Below are positions 1 to 8,300 of a stretch of 39,496 bases of DNA, piece after piece (position 1 is the first letter of the stretch; each line of letters opens with the position of its first letter). Position numbers and translations under genes: made by a program. A model generated the notes under the pieces. It did not search any database. It had not been told where the DNA came from and saw nothing but the letters and a program-made list of their open reading frames with translations. Source of the DNA: Bacteroidota bacterium (lineage in GTDB: Bacteria; Bacteroidota; Bacteroidia; UKL13-3). Location of the stretch: assembly GCA_947460345.1 (NCBI GenBank), contig CANHGM010000025.1, positions 1 through 39,496 of the forward strand. Reading direction: 5' to 3'.

Positions 1-392
1 GTAAAGTGCGATATATATTGATTGTTTTTACTGATATATAACTTTGATTTTTCAATGCTGACTTCGTTTCCTTTAACTCCATCTTCCATATATTCTTCAT
101 ATATAATAGAATCAGGTAGTTCACGGTATTTATTGATGGGTATATATATACATGGGTCGTTTATTCCAGTGAATATGTTTGATTGGTTATTTAAATTTGT
201 ATCGTTTTTGATTTGAATCATATCCACCTCAAAACCAATTTTTTTTAAGGCCAGCGATACATGTATTCTGTTGGCATTGGGTGTAGCATCAGGTGAAAGT
301 ATATGTGAAAAAATGGCTATAAAAATCATAGCCAATATATATATACTAGCTATCCAAAAAATCAATCCAAACTTCTTTTGGTTTTGTGCCAT
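1..392 (-). CDS. ABC transporter permease, OppC/DppC type (N-terminal fragment)
   Basis: Reading from an ATG at 392 toward the window edge gives 130 open codons that run off position 1, so only the N-terminus is present. A basic start (MAQNQKK) is followed by one long hydrophobic segment at about residues 8-33, then the stretch SPDATPNANRIHVSLALKK. Bacteroidota OppC/DppC-like inner-membrane permeases have the same layout: one N-terminal helix, a 'PD.TPNAN' turn, then a large periplasmic insert rich in short beta strands. The family forms half of the channel for ATP-driven peptide or nickel uptake. The assignment comes from remembered family sequence, and the diagnostic permease loop lies outside the window. 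It is transcribed away from the window with its own promoter box just upstream. Confidence 0.6.
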   Translation of the reverse strand, partial: MAQNQKKFGLIFWIASIYILAMIFIAIFSHILSPDATPNANRIHVSLALKKIGFEVDMIQIKNDTNLNNQSNIFTGINDPCIYIPINKYRELPDSIIYEEYMEDGVKGNEVSIEKSKLYISKNNQYISHF

Positions 393-400
393 TTAGTTTT

Positions 401-432
401 CAAACCTACAATGTAAAATACAACCAAACAAA
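401..432 (-). promoter_or_regulatory. Bacteroidota-type promoter for the ABC permease gene
   Basis: On the minus strand the -7 box TAGGTTTG (408-401) fits TAnnTTTG. TTTG elements at 432-429 and 428-425 lie 20 and 16 bases upstream, in the range of the -33 element. The box ends 8 bases before the ATG at 392, so the predicted leader is only a few bases long. Confidence 0.5.
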
Positions 433-459
433 TAAAGCATATATTTATATAGACTTTTC

Positions 460-1383
460 TTACTCAAACGAACTGGCATCAGGTCTAAAGCCCACTAAAA
501 AACTCTTAATATCCATACGTTTTTTACCTTGTGCCTGAACTTCTGTAGGCAATATATATCCATCGTTACAAGCAATTTTAAGCATGTTTTTCTCGATGAT
601 AAATTCACCAGGTTTTAAGCTGTGTTGCTCTATAATTATGGTAGCACTATATATTTTAAAAACATCGTTTTTATATAAACAAAACGCTGCAGGATATGGA
701 CTTAATCCTCTTATTTGATTATATATAGACAATGCATTTTGAGTCCATTGTATTTTACAATCTTCTTTAAAAATTTTAGGTGCATGTTTTATATCCTCTG
801 AGGCCATTTGCTCAATTAATGGATATTCGCCAGCATTAACCATATCAAGGGTTTTTACTACTAAAGCGGCACCAGCTATCATCATTTTATCGTGAAGGGT
901 GCCAGCAGTTTCATCATTAGTGATTTCTACTTTTTCTTGAAGTACTATATTGCCTGTATCTATTTCATGTTTTAAGAAAAAAGTAGTTAAACCAGTATAA
1001 GTCTCGCCATTCATAATAGCTCTATTGATAGGGGCTGCTCCTCTGTATTGTGGAAGCAATGAAGCATGCAAATTAAAAGTGCCTAGTGGTGGCATATTCC
1101 ACACTATTTCAGGCATCATTCTAAAGGCTATGACAATCTGTAAATCGGCATGTAATGACTGAAGCTCTTCAATAAATTGTGGGTCTTTTAATTTTACTGG
1201 TTGAAGCACTTTAAGACCTATTGAAACGGCGAATTTTTTTACTGCACTTTCATTTAGTTGCAAACCTCTACCTGATGGTTTATCAGGAGCAGTTACAACA
1301 CCTACAACATCATAACCTGCTTCAATTACAGCTTCTAAAGAAGGTACCGCAAATTCAGGCGTTCCAAAAAAAACAATTTTCAA
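460..1383 (-). CDS. fmt: Methionyl-tRNA formyltransferase
   Basis: Formylates Met-tRNA(fMet) using 10-formyltetrahydrofolate, in the cytoplasm, for translation initiation. At 307 residues it is close to the usual bacterial length. The N-terminus MKIVFFGTPEFAVPSLEAV is the family hallmark. The formyl-folate site NLHASLLPQYRGAAPI starts at residue 104, giving the catalytic Asn104 and His106, with Asp142 in EIDTGNI. A C-terminal OB-like domain follows from about residue 205. The superoxide dismutase gene lies upstream on the same strand, and its rho-independent terminator ends only 13 bases before the fmt start. I see no TAnnTTTG box in that gap, so fmt may depend on read-through. Confidence 0.96.
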   Translation of the reverse strand: MKIVFFGTPEFAVPSLEAVIEAGYDVVGVVTAPDKPSGRGLQLNESAVKKFAVSIGLKVLQPVKLKDPQFIEELQSLHADLQIVIAFRMMPEIVWNMPPLGTFNLHASLLPQYRGAAPINRAIMNGETYTGLTTFFLKHEIDTGNIVLQEKVEITNDETAGTLHDKMMIAGAALVVKTLDMVNAGEYPLIEQMASEDIKHAPKIFKEDCKIQWTQNALSIYNQIRGLSPYPAAFCLYKNDVFKIYSATIIIEQHSLKPGEFIIEKNMLKIACNDGYILPTEVQAQGKKRMDIKSFLVGFRPDASSFE

Positions 1384-1396
1384 ATGAGTGCTTGTT

Positions 1397-1431
1397 AAAA
1401 AAACAGACTCCTGATTTCTGTCAGAAGTCTG
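1397..1431 (-). terminator. Rho-independent terminator after superoxide dismutase
   Basis: On the minus strand, CAGACT pairs with AGTCTG, then after one mismatch CTGA pairs with TCAG, closing a six-base loop. The hairpin (1431-1404) is followed at once by seven T (1403-1397). It lies 21 bases past the sod stop and 13 bases before the fmt start codon. Confidence 0.8.
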
Positions 1432-1452
1432 TATATATTCGTTGTGAAAAAA

Positions 1453-2058
1453 TTATAATGCGGCTGCGTATCTGTTAGAAACTTCGTTCCAATTAACCAC
1501 ATTCCACCAAGCATTGATATAGTCTGGTCTGCGGTTTTGATAATGAAGATAGTAAGCATGTTCCCAAACATCTAAACCTAAAACAGGAGTTCCTTTTACT
1601 TCGGCAACGTCCATTAATGGGTTGTCTTGATTTGGAGTTGAGCATATTGCCAATTCACCATCTTTTACTATTAACCAAGCCCAACCGCTTCCGAAACGGG
1701 TTGTTGCTGCTTTTGCAAATTCTTCTTTGAATGAATCAAATGAACCAAAAGATTTATTGATGGCTTCAGCCAATGCACCTATAGGAGTGCCACCAGCATT
1801 AGGGCCCATTACTGTCCAAAACAAGCTGTGGTTAAAATGTCCTCCTCCGTTGTTGCGAATAGCTGGAGAAAATTTTGAAATATTTTTACAAATGTCTTCA
1901 ATGCTCATATGTTCAGTATCTGTACCAGCAATAGCTGCATTCAAATTGGTTACATAAGCATTGTGGTGTTTGCCATGGTGTATTTCCATGGTTTGTGTGT
2001 CGATATACGTCTCTAAAGCGTTAGTAGCGTATGGTAATTCAGGTAAGGTAAATGCCAT
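1453..2058 (-). CDS. sodA: Superoxide dismutase, Fe/Mn family, Mn-type signature
   Basis: Dismutates superoxide to oxygen and hydrogen peroxide in the cytoplasm. It has 201 residues, the normal length. Metal ligands by family alignment are His27 (in [13 protein letters not shown]), His77 (in [11 protein letters not shown]), Asp163 and His167 (in [15 protein letters not shown]). GGGHFNH together with the active-site Gln in PNQDNPL (Gln144) is the pattern of Mn enzymes; Fe enzymes usually carry that Gln in the N-terminal domain. Cambialistic use of either metal cannot be excluded. It is a single gene with its own -7 box upstream and a terminator downstream. Confidence 0.95.
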   Translation of the reverse strand: MAFTLPELPYATNALETYIDTQTMEIHHGKHHNAYVTNLNAAIAGTDTEHMSIEDICKNISKFSPAIRNNGGGHFNHSLFWTVMGPNAGGTPIGALAEAINKSFGSFDSFKEEFAKAATTRFGSGWAWLIVKDGELAICSTPNQDNPLMDVAEVKGTPVLGLDVWEHAYYLHYQNRRPDYINAWWNVVNWNEVSNRYAAAL

Positions 2059-2079
2059 TGTTTTTTAATTATTGGTGTG

Positions 2080-2087
2080 CAAATTTA
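2080..2087 (-). promoter_or_regulatory. -7 promoter box for superoxide dismutase
   Basis: TAAATTTG on the minus strand fits TAnnTTTG and ends 21 bases before the sod ATG. I found no convincing TTG element at the expected -33 distance, so support is partial. Confidence 0.4.
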
Positions 2088-2150
2088 AACAAGTATTTAT
2101 ATGTTTTTGTTTTTTATTTTGACTTTAAAAATGCTTCAGTTGATTAGGTG

Positions 2151-2158
2151 TATATTTG
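2151..2158 (+). promoter_or_regulatory. -7 promoter box for the NIF3-like gene
   Basis: TATATTTG fits TAnnTTTG and ends 12 bases before the ATG at 2171, predicting a leader of about 7 bases. The nearest TTG elements (2140 and 2119) are at unsuitable distances. Confidence 0.4.
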
Positions 2159-2170
2159 TAACGTCAATCT

Positions 2171-3268
2171 ATGTTTATATATCAAATTACTGATTTTTTA
2201 GAAACCTTAGCTCCACTTAGTTATCAAGAAAGCTACGACAATTGTGGGCTTATAATTGGAGATAAAAATGCTCAACTTCTCGGGGCTTTAATTACCCTTG
2301 ATGTTACGGAAGAAGTGATAGATGAAGCCATTCAAAAAAAATGTAATTTAATTTTAGCCCATCATCCTTTGGTGTTTTCTGGGTTAAAAAAAATTACAGG
2401 TAAAAATTATGTGGAAAGGGCTGTGATAAAAGCCATCAAGAACGATGTTGCAGTATATGCCATTCACACCAATCTCGACAATATGAGTGATGGCGTGAAT
2501 GCTAAAATTTGTCAGAAACTTGGTCTTGTTAAAACTAGCATTTTACAACCCAAGTCTCAGCTTTTTTCTAAACTGATCACTTTTGTGCCAAAGGACTTTA
2601 CTGCACAAGTTCAGCAAGCGATATGGCAAGCAGGAGCGGGAAATATTGGCAACTACAGCGAATGTTCTTTTGTGTCAGAAGGACAAGGTACTTTTACTGG
2701 AAACCAACAATCACAAGCATTTGTAGGCACTCCCAATTCAAGACATACTGAAAATGAACATAAATTAGACGTGATTTTCCCAACTTACTTGAAAACCAAA
2801 ATCATTGATGCTTTAGAAAATGCTCACCCATATGAAGAAGTAGCTTACGACATTTTTCAATTAAACAATGAAGCTAAGTTGATTGGAGCTGGCATGATTG
2901 GCCAATTGCCTTCACCTATCAAAACTACTGATTGGCTAGCTTACCTCAAAAAGCAAATGGATGTGACTTGCATTAGGTATACAAAATTTGATAAAGAATT
3001 CATACATACAGTTGCCGTATGTGGCGGAGCCGGTAGTTTTTTACTTGGAAATGCCATTGCACAAAAAGCAGATGTATTTGTAACAGGTGATTTTAAATAT
3101 CACGAATTTTTTAATGCTGAAAATGCCCTAATGATATGCGATATAGGACATTATGAAAGCGAAAGATTTACATCTGAAATGTTGATGGAGAAATTGTTAG
3201 AAAAATTCACTACATTTGCTCCCCAAATTTCTAGCATCAATACAAACCCAGTTAATTATTATATATAA
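2171..3268 (+). CDS. NIF3-like dinuclear metal-centre protein (YbgI/YqfO family)
   Basis: Member of the NIF3/YbgI/YqfO family ('GTP cyclohydrolase I type 2 homolog'), hexameric toroids with a two-metal site; the physiological substrate is unsettled. Metal-site residues are visible: His64-His65 in LAHHPLVF, His99 and Asp103 in HTNLDNMSDGVN, and His327 and Glu330 in DIGHYESE. At 365 residues it is the long form, with the extra PII/CutA-like domain inserted in the middle (about residues 125-235, containing GAGNIGNYSECSF and HPYEEVAYD). Gly-rich CGGAGSFL and ADVFVTGDFKYHEF complete the C-terminal half. The zinc-ribbon gene starts one base after its stop, so the two are almost certainly co-transcribed. 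Confidence 0.9.
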   Translation: MFIYQITDFLETLAPLSYQESYDNCGLIIGDKNAQLLGALITLDVTEEVIDEAIQKKCNLILAHHPLVFSGLKKITGKNYVERAVIKAIKNDVAVYAIHTNLDNMSDGVNAKICQKLGLVKTSILQPKSQLFSKLITFVPKDFTAQVQQAIWQAGAGNIGNYSECSFVSEGQGTFTGNQQSQAFVGTPNSRHTENEHKLDVIFPTYLKTKIIDALENAHPYEEVAYDIFQLNNEAKLIGAGMIGQLPSPIKTTDWLAYLKKQMDVTCIRYTKFDKEFIHTVAVCGGAGSFLLGNAIAQKADVFVTGDFKYHEFFNAENALMICDIGHYESERFTSEMLMEKLLEKFTTFAPQISSINTNPVNYYI

Positions 3269-3269
3269 A

Positions 3270-4022
3270 ATGGAAGCTACCGTTGAACAAAAATTAAAAG
3301 CACTTTACAAACTTCAAACAGTTGACTCTGAGATAGATAAACTTGCAGCTATGCGTGGTGAACTACCTTTAGAAGTAAGCGATTTAGAAGATGAAGTGGC
3401 TGGTATGGAAACCAGGTTAGAGCATTTGAATAACGATATTCAAGAGCTTGATAACCAAATTAGTTTTAATAAAATTAGCATCAAAGATTCTCAAGCTTTA
3501 ATTAAAAAGTATGAAGGTCAGTTAAACAACGTTAAAAACAACCGTGAGTATGATGCTTTAAACAAAGAAGTTGAACTTCAAAATTTAGAAATTCAAGCAT
3601 CTGAAAAACGTATCAAAGATTTTCAAGGTGAAGTAAAATACAAAAACGAACTTTTAGGAAAATTAAAAGAAGATATTGAAGGAAGAAAAGTTGATTTAGT
3701 AAACAAAAAGAAAGAGCTTGATACCATCGTTGAAGATACAGAAAAAGAAGAGAAAGATTTATTAAAGCAACGTGAAAAAGCTTCTTCTGTTATCGAAGAG
3801 AGGTTAATGACTGCTTATTTACGTATCAGAACTAATGTGGTAAACGGAATTGGCGTAGCTAAAATAGATCGTGACTCTTGTAATGGATGCTTTGCTTCTA
3901 TACCTCCACAAAGACAAATAGATATCAAACAACGTAAAAAAATAATCGTGTGTGAAAGCTGTGGTAGAATTTTAGTTGATGGTGAAATGGCTGATGAAAT
4001 CACCGGTGTTACGGTAGCTTAG
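3270..4022 (+). CDS. Coiled-coil protein with C4 zinc ribbon (COG1579 type)
   Basis: 250 residues from the ATG at 3270, chosen because it lies immediately after the NIF3 stop; the frame is open further upstream, but a start there would overlap the NIF3 gene. Residues about 5-180 are a long charged, heptad-rich coiled coil (QASEKRIKDFQGEVK, LKEDIEGRKVDLVNKKKEL). The C-terminus is a zinc ribbon with Cys204-x2-Cys207 and Cys228-x2-Cys231. This matches the COG1579 'C4-type zinc ribbon' family (Chlamydia CdsZ/CT398 type), thought to bind nucleic acid or act as an assembly factor; its role in Bacteroidota is not established. The tight pairing with the NIF3-like gene suggests a shared pathway. A strong terminator follows. 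Confidence 0.85.
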   Translation: MEATVEQKLKALYKLQTVDSEIDKLAAMRGELPLEVSDLEDEVAGMETRLEHLNNDIQELDNQISFNKISIKDSQALIKKYEGQLNNVKNNREYDALNKEVELQNLEIQASEKRIKDFQGEVKYKNELLGKLKEDIEGRKVDLVNKKKELDTIVEDTEKEEKDLLKQREKASSVIEERLMTAYLRIRTNVVNGIGVAKIDRDSCNGCFASIPPQRQIDIKQRKKIIVCESCGRILVDGEMADEITGVTVA

Positions 4023-4045
4023 TTTTTTACTTTTTATAATATTTC

Positions 4046-4079
4046 AAAAGCATCTGTCTTCATTGGCAGATGCTTTTTT
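4046..4079. terminator. Bidirectional rho-independent terminator
   Basis: AAAAGCATCTG (4046-4056) and CAGATGCTTTT (4067-4077) form a perfect 11-bp stem with a 10-base loop. T-runs lie on both strands (TTTTTT after the + strand stem; the opposing A-run serves the minus strand). It sits between the converging zinc-ribbon and upp genes and can serve both. Confidence 0.88.
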
Positions 4080-4085
4080 GTTTTG

Positions 4086-4736
4086 CTACATCTTCTCCCC
4101 AAAAGATAAATCACCAGCATCACCCAAGCCAGGCACTATATATGACTCTTGATTGAGTTTTTGATCAACAGCAGCTAGCCACAACGTAGCATCAGGCAAA
4201 TGTTGTTTTACATATGCAACCCCCTCTGGGCTGGCTATCACACTAGCTAAGTGTATATATTTAGGATGGCCATGTTCAAGAAGTGAATTACATCCTTCTA
4301 CCAAAGATTTTCCAGAAGCCAACATCGGGTCACATATAATAAGTGTTTTACCTGTGAGTGATGGACAGGCCACGTAATCTAAGTTGATGTCAAAGCTATG
4401 GTCTTCTTTATGTTTGCCTCTCATGGCACCTATAAAAGCAGCTTCAGCATGGTCAAATATTTTTAAGAATCCTTGCATAAACGGCATCCCTGCTCTGAGT
4501 ATAGTAGCCACCACCAATTCGTCAGTAGACAAAAACATAGTAGTATCAGCCAAAGGTGTGGTGATGTTTTTCTCTTGATAACTTAGTTTTTTAGATATTT
4601 CATAGGCCATCAACATGCCTAATCTTTCTATATTGGTTCTAAAACGCATACGGTCGTGTTGCACGCTTTTGTCTCTTAATTCAGCTAGAAATAAATTGGC
4701 TACAGAGTGTTGTTGGTTTAGTATATGTATGTTCAT
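4086..4736 (-). CDS. upp: Uracil phosphoribosyltransferase
   Basis: Pyrimidine salvage: uracil + PRPP to UMP + PPi, cytoplasmic. It has 216 residues. The PRPP-binding loop LIICDPMLASGKSL covers residues 132-145, ILRAGMPFMQGF is the second phosphate-binding element, and the uracil-binding tail YIVPGLGDAGDLSFG ends the protein. All are intact. The gene stands alone on its strand, with a TACATTTG promoter box upstream and the shared hairpin downstream. A nucleoside phosphorylase that could release uracil lies 5.4 kb away on the other strand. Confidence 0.96.
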   Translation of the reverse strand: MNIHILNQQHSVANLFLAELRDKSVQHDRMRFRTNIERLGMLMAYEISKKLSYQEKNITTPLADTTMFLSTDELVVATILRAGMPFMQGFLKIFDHAEAAFIGAMRGKHKEDHSFDINLDYVACPSLTGKTLIICDPMLASGKSLVEGCNSLLEHGHPKYIHLASVIASPEGVAYVKQHLPDATLWLAAVDQKLNQESYIVPGLGDAGDLSFGEKM

Positions 4737-4760
4737 AGTAATGGGTATCTATAATGAAGG

Positions 4761-4768
4761 CAAATGTA
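4761..4768 (-). promoter_or_regulatory. -7 promoter box for upp
   Basis: TACATTTG on the minus strand fits TAnnTTTG and is identical to the boxes at 4838 and 15918. It ends 24 bases upstream of the upp ATG. No clear -33 TTG. Confidence 0.4.
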
Positions 4769-4837
4769 TTAAAAGTTTTCATGTAGCTGTTATTAAAGTT
4801 ATTTTTTTTCATCACTTAGAATATATGTTTTAAAGAT

Positions 4838-4845
4838 TACATTTG
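4838..4845 (+). promoter_or_regulatory. -7 promoter box for the small secreted protein / T9SS propeller operon
   Basis: TACATTTG fits TAnnTTTG and ends 7 bases before the ATG at 4853, implying an almost leaderless transcript. No clear -33 TTG. Confidence 0.42.
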
Positions 4846-4852
4846 TATCTAG

Positions 4853-5320
4853 ATGAAAATATTATTTACTTATATATTTATAGTATTAGCTTATATAAGC
4901 TCAGCTCAGGTAAAGAAAAATAAACCTGTAAAAAATGTTGAAACCAATCATGTTGTTAGACCTGACTACCAAAAATATCCATACTGGATAGCTATGATGT
5001 ATGATACAACAGTGAAGTATAATGAAGCAAAATTTGCCTTTGAAGAATTTTGGAAAAACAGAGAATTACCCGAAGAAACGGAAGGTGAGGCAGCAGAACT
5101 ATATCCAGTAGTTGAAACAAAATCAATTGAAGATACTATTGCCAAAGAGTCTCCATCAAAAGGATTGCACTTCAAGAACAAAGAAACTTTTCAATATATA
5201 TATGAATATAAACGCATGAAATGGTGGTTAAAAGAAAACGAGGTTTGGGTGAACCCCAACACAGGGAAAGTGTATAGCCAACAAGAGAAGTATAACATAT
5301 TAACAAACAATAAAAAGTAA
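4853..5320 (+). CDS. Small secreted protein of unknown function, coupled to the T9SS propeller gene
   Basis: 155 residues. A signal peptide is clear: MKILFTYIFIVLAYISSAQ, with likely cleavage at SSA-Q. The mature part is hydrophilic, with a YPYWIAMMYDTTVKYNEAKF stretch (about residues 43-62), an acidic middle, and KEVW-like aromatic residues near WVNPNTGKVYSQQEKYNIL at the end. I do not recognise a family with a known activity. Its TAA shares its last A with the ATG of the following 1,613-residue T9SS protein, so the two are translationally coupled and probably act together at the cell surface. It could be a periplasmic partner or a surface co-factor; that is inference from context. Confidence 0.75.
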   Translation: MKILFTYIFIVLAYISSAQVKKNKPVKNVETNHVVRPDYQKYPYWIAMMYDTTVKYNEAKFAFEEFWKNRELPEETEGEAAELYPVVETKSIEDTIAKESPSKGLHFKNKETFQYIYEYKRMKWWLKENEVWVNPNTGKVYSQQEKYNILTNNKK

Positions 5321-8300
5321 TGAAATATATATATACATTTTTATCTCTCATTTCTTTTTTTGTTTCAAATGCACAAGTAAATCCTACTTGGTCTCAAACA
5401 AATCTCATTTCATTTCCAAAAAATGCTGTAGGCCAGCCAACAGGTATAGGAAGGGTTAGTCATATAGCCTATCACCCCACTGATAGTCATACGATGTTTG
5501 CAGTTGCTGCAAGTGGCGGGTTGTGGAAAACCACCAATGATGGACTTTCTTGGACATCTATGAATACAGATTCTTTTCCTCAACAAAGCATGGCTTGTAT
5601 CTTAATCAATTATAAGAATCCCAATACTATGTATATTGGAAGTGGAGATGCTGATTATTATGGAGGAGGTTATGCAGTATATAAAACTACTGATGGAGGA
5701 ATATCTTGGAAATTATTTAGTAATGGTCTTGGCTGGCGTTTGGTAAGACGGATGGTGATGAGCCCCACAGATACTTCTCTTATACTTGCAGTGACTGATA
5801 ATGGTATATATAAAACTTTGAATGGAGGTGCCAATTGGATAAAAAAATCTAATACGGATGCCTTTAGAGATATAGCATGGAAAGCCAATAAAAATAGCAA
5901 AACAGTATATGCTGTTTCTAGAAATGCCTATTATAGAAGCACCAATGCTGGCGATACATGGACTGATTTAACAGCATCTGCAAATGTTTATCCGGCTGAT
6001 GCACCAAACACTGTTATTACGGCTATGTGTTTGTCTGTTACACCAGCTGACTCACAAGTTGTATATATACTTGCAGTAGATAATTCAGCAACCAATAGAA
6101 CATTTAATGGATTGTTTAGGTCTAGTGATGGGGGGACAACTTTCACCAGAAAATCTGAAGCATCCAATCCACCAACTGCTCAATATCCCAATATACTTGG
6201 ATACGACAATACAACTGGAGCTCAAACGGGTAGTCAAGGTGGATATAATTTAACACTTATTGCTCATCCAAATAATGCCAATATTATATATACAGGTAGT
6301 CAAAACTGCTGGCGAAGTACAGACGGTGGCACCACTTGGAAACTTAGGAGTTGCTGGGGTTGTGGTAGTAAAAATGGTTTGCATGCTGATCACCACCAGC
6401 TTATGTTTAATCCTTTTAAAGCTAACCCTTGGCAATTATATATGGCACATGATGGTGGTGTGAGCAGAACATATACCGATGCGGATAGTATTTGGGAAGC
6501 GTGTAGTGACGGTATAGCTGCTACTGAATATTACAAAATGGGACAAAGTGCTAAATATAAAGAATTGGCCTATGGAGGCACACAAGACAACGGTCTTCAA
6601 TATTATTTTGATAAAGAAAATTATACCATACAAGGTGGCGATGTATCTGATGATTTTACTTTTGATGCTATAAACCCTTGGATTGCCTATAGAAATGCTC
6701 AAAGAAGTACCTATGAAACCAATGTGAATTATAATTACAATATTTATAACAAACAAAAATTACCAAACAACCAAGCTACAGGTAAGTGGGTTACTCACAA
6801 CAGTGATAGCAATGTGATGTTTTTATTTGATAATTATAATTTATTTAGAACATTAAACATCAGAGATACATTAACACTTATCAATTGGAGTTCTATTGCC
6901 AATGGATTAAACAACCCCAATTCTGGTGTATTTGTTGCTGGTGTTCAATGTTTGTCAAATAAAAATGTGATGTATATGTTGAGAAATGATAGTACACTAA
7001 TCAAAGTGTCAAACTGCCTATCAAACCCTTCGTTTACTGTATATAATTTACCATTTAGTACTTCAAATAATGTATCTATCGAAATGCATCCTCAAAAAGA
7101 TTCTGTGGTATATGTTTCAAGTAACGACCAAGTATATAGAATCTCGACACAAGTATTTAATGTAGTAAACATAACTAATAATTTGCCCAATCAAATTATA
7201 CGCAGGGTGATAGCGGATAGATTTGCTACTAATGAATTATTATATGTGGTTCAGGTGTTTAGTGTGAGCTATAAGCACGCTACATTGCAAAAGTGGCAAG
7301 ACTATTCTAAAGGATTACCATCCATTTGTAGAATTACAGATGGCGAAATTTTTAACGATGGAACCAATGAAAGTATATTGCGTGTGAGTATGTTTGGTAG
7401 GGGTATATGGCAAACAGAACTATATAGACCAGGTGGTACAAGGCCTGTTGCTAAATTTGATGCATATACTGTTCAACAAACTATTGGAGGAAACGGAAAT
7501 GTAAACAATCCATGCACTTATAATTATTTAATGAATGAGCAAAGTATAGGTAATCCAACCAAATGGAAATGGGTAGTTACACCAAGTACTGGCTGGAAAT
7601 GGCAAAACGGAACAACAGATACTAGTAGACTTCCTCAAATTAGGTTTTCAAATGCTGGTGATTATGAATTGAAATTAGTAGTTTCGAGAGGTATATATAG
7701 TGACTCCACTTCAAAAACAATTACTATTGGGTTCTTAAATATCTCACCCTCGTGCACACCTACTACCACCAATAATCCTGCTCCTTATGGTATGGGAATT
7801 AGTAAGTTTACCTTTGGCGATATGACTAATCAATCAAGCTTGAGTAGCGGCAATTCTCCTAATTTGCAAGATTTTAGTTGTTACAAAAATGTAACTTTAC
7901 AAGGAGGTCTTAGTCATTCATTTTCAGTTAAAACCAGTGGCAATTATAACGAACATGTGAGGATATATATTGACTATAACAATAACGGAATATTTGATAC
8001 AATCAATGAACGTGTATATAAAAGCACAACACCTGGAAGTAGTTTTAGTGGCAATATATTATTACCAGCTATTCCTTCAGTACAAGACACTTTTATAAGG
8101 TTAAGAGTGATGAGCGACTATTATACCAACAACATGCAAGACCCATGTGCCAACCAACAATATGGCTCAGTTGAAGATTATGCTTTGAGAATAAAAAGAT
8201 GGCCTATACCTACCTGTATCAATAATTTTAAGCCAAACAATCAAGACACAGTGAGTCAATCTGTAATAAAAAATATATCATGGGATAGCGTTGCTTATGC

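Noticed and set aside
22-216. 64-codon plus-strand ORF at the left edge
   Set aside because: It is the shadow of the ABC permease N-terminus on the minus strand, which has better protein character and a promoter.
3216-3269. Upstream extension of the zinc-ribbon protein
   Set aside because: It overlaps the end of the NIF3-like gene; the ATG at 3270, one base after the stop, fits family N-termini.
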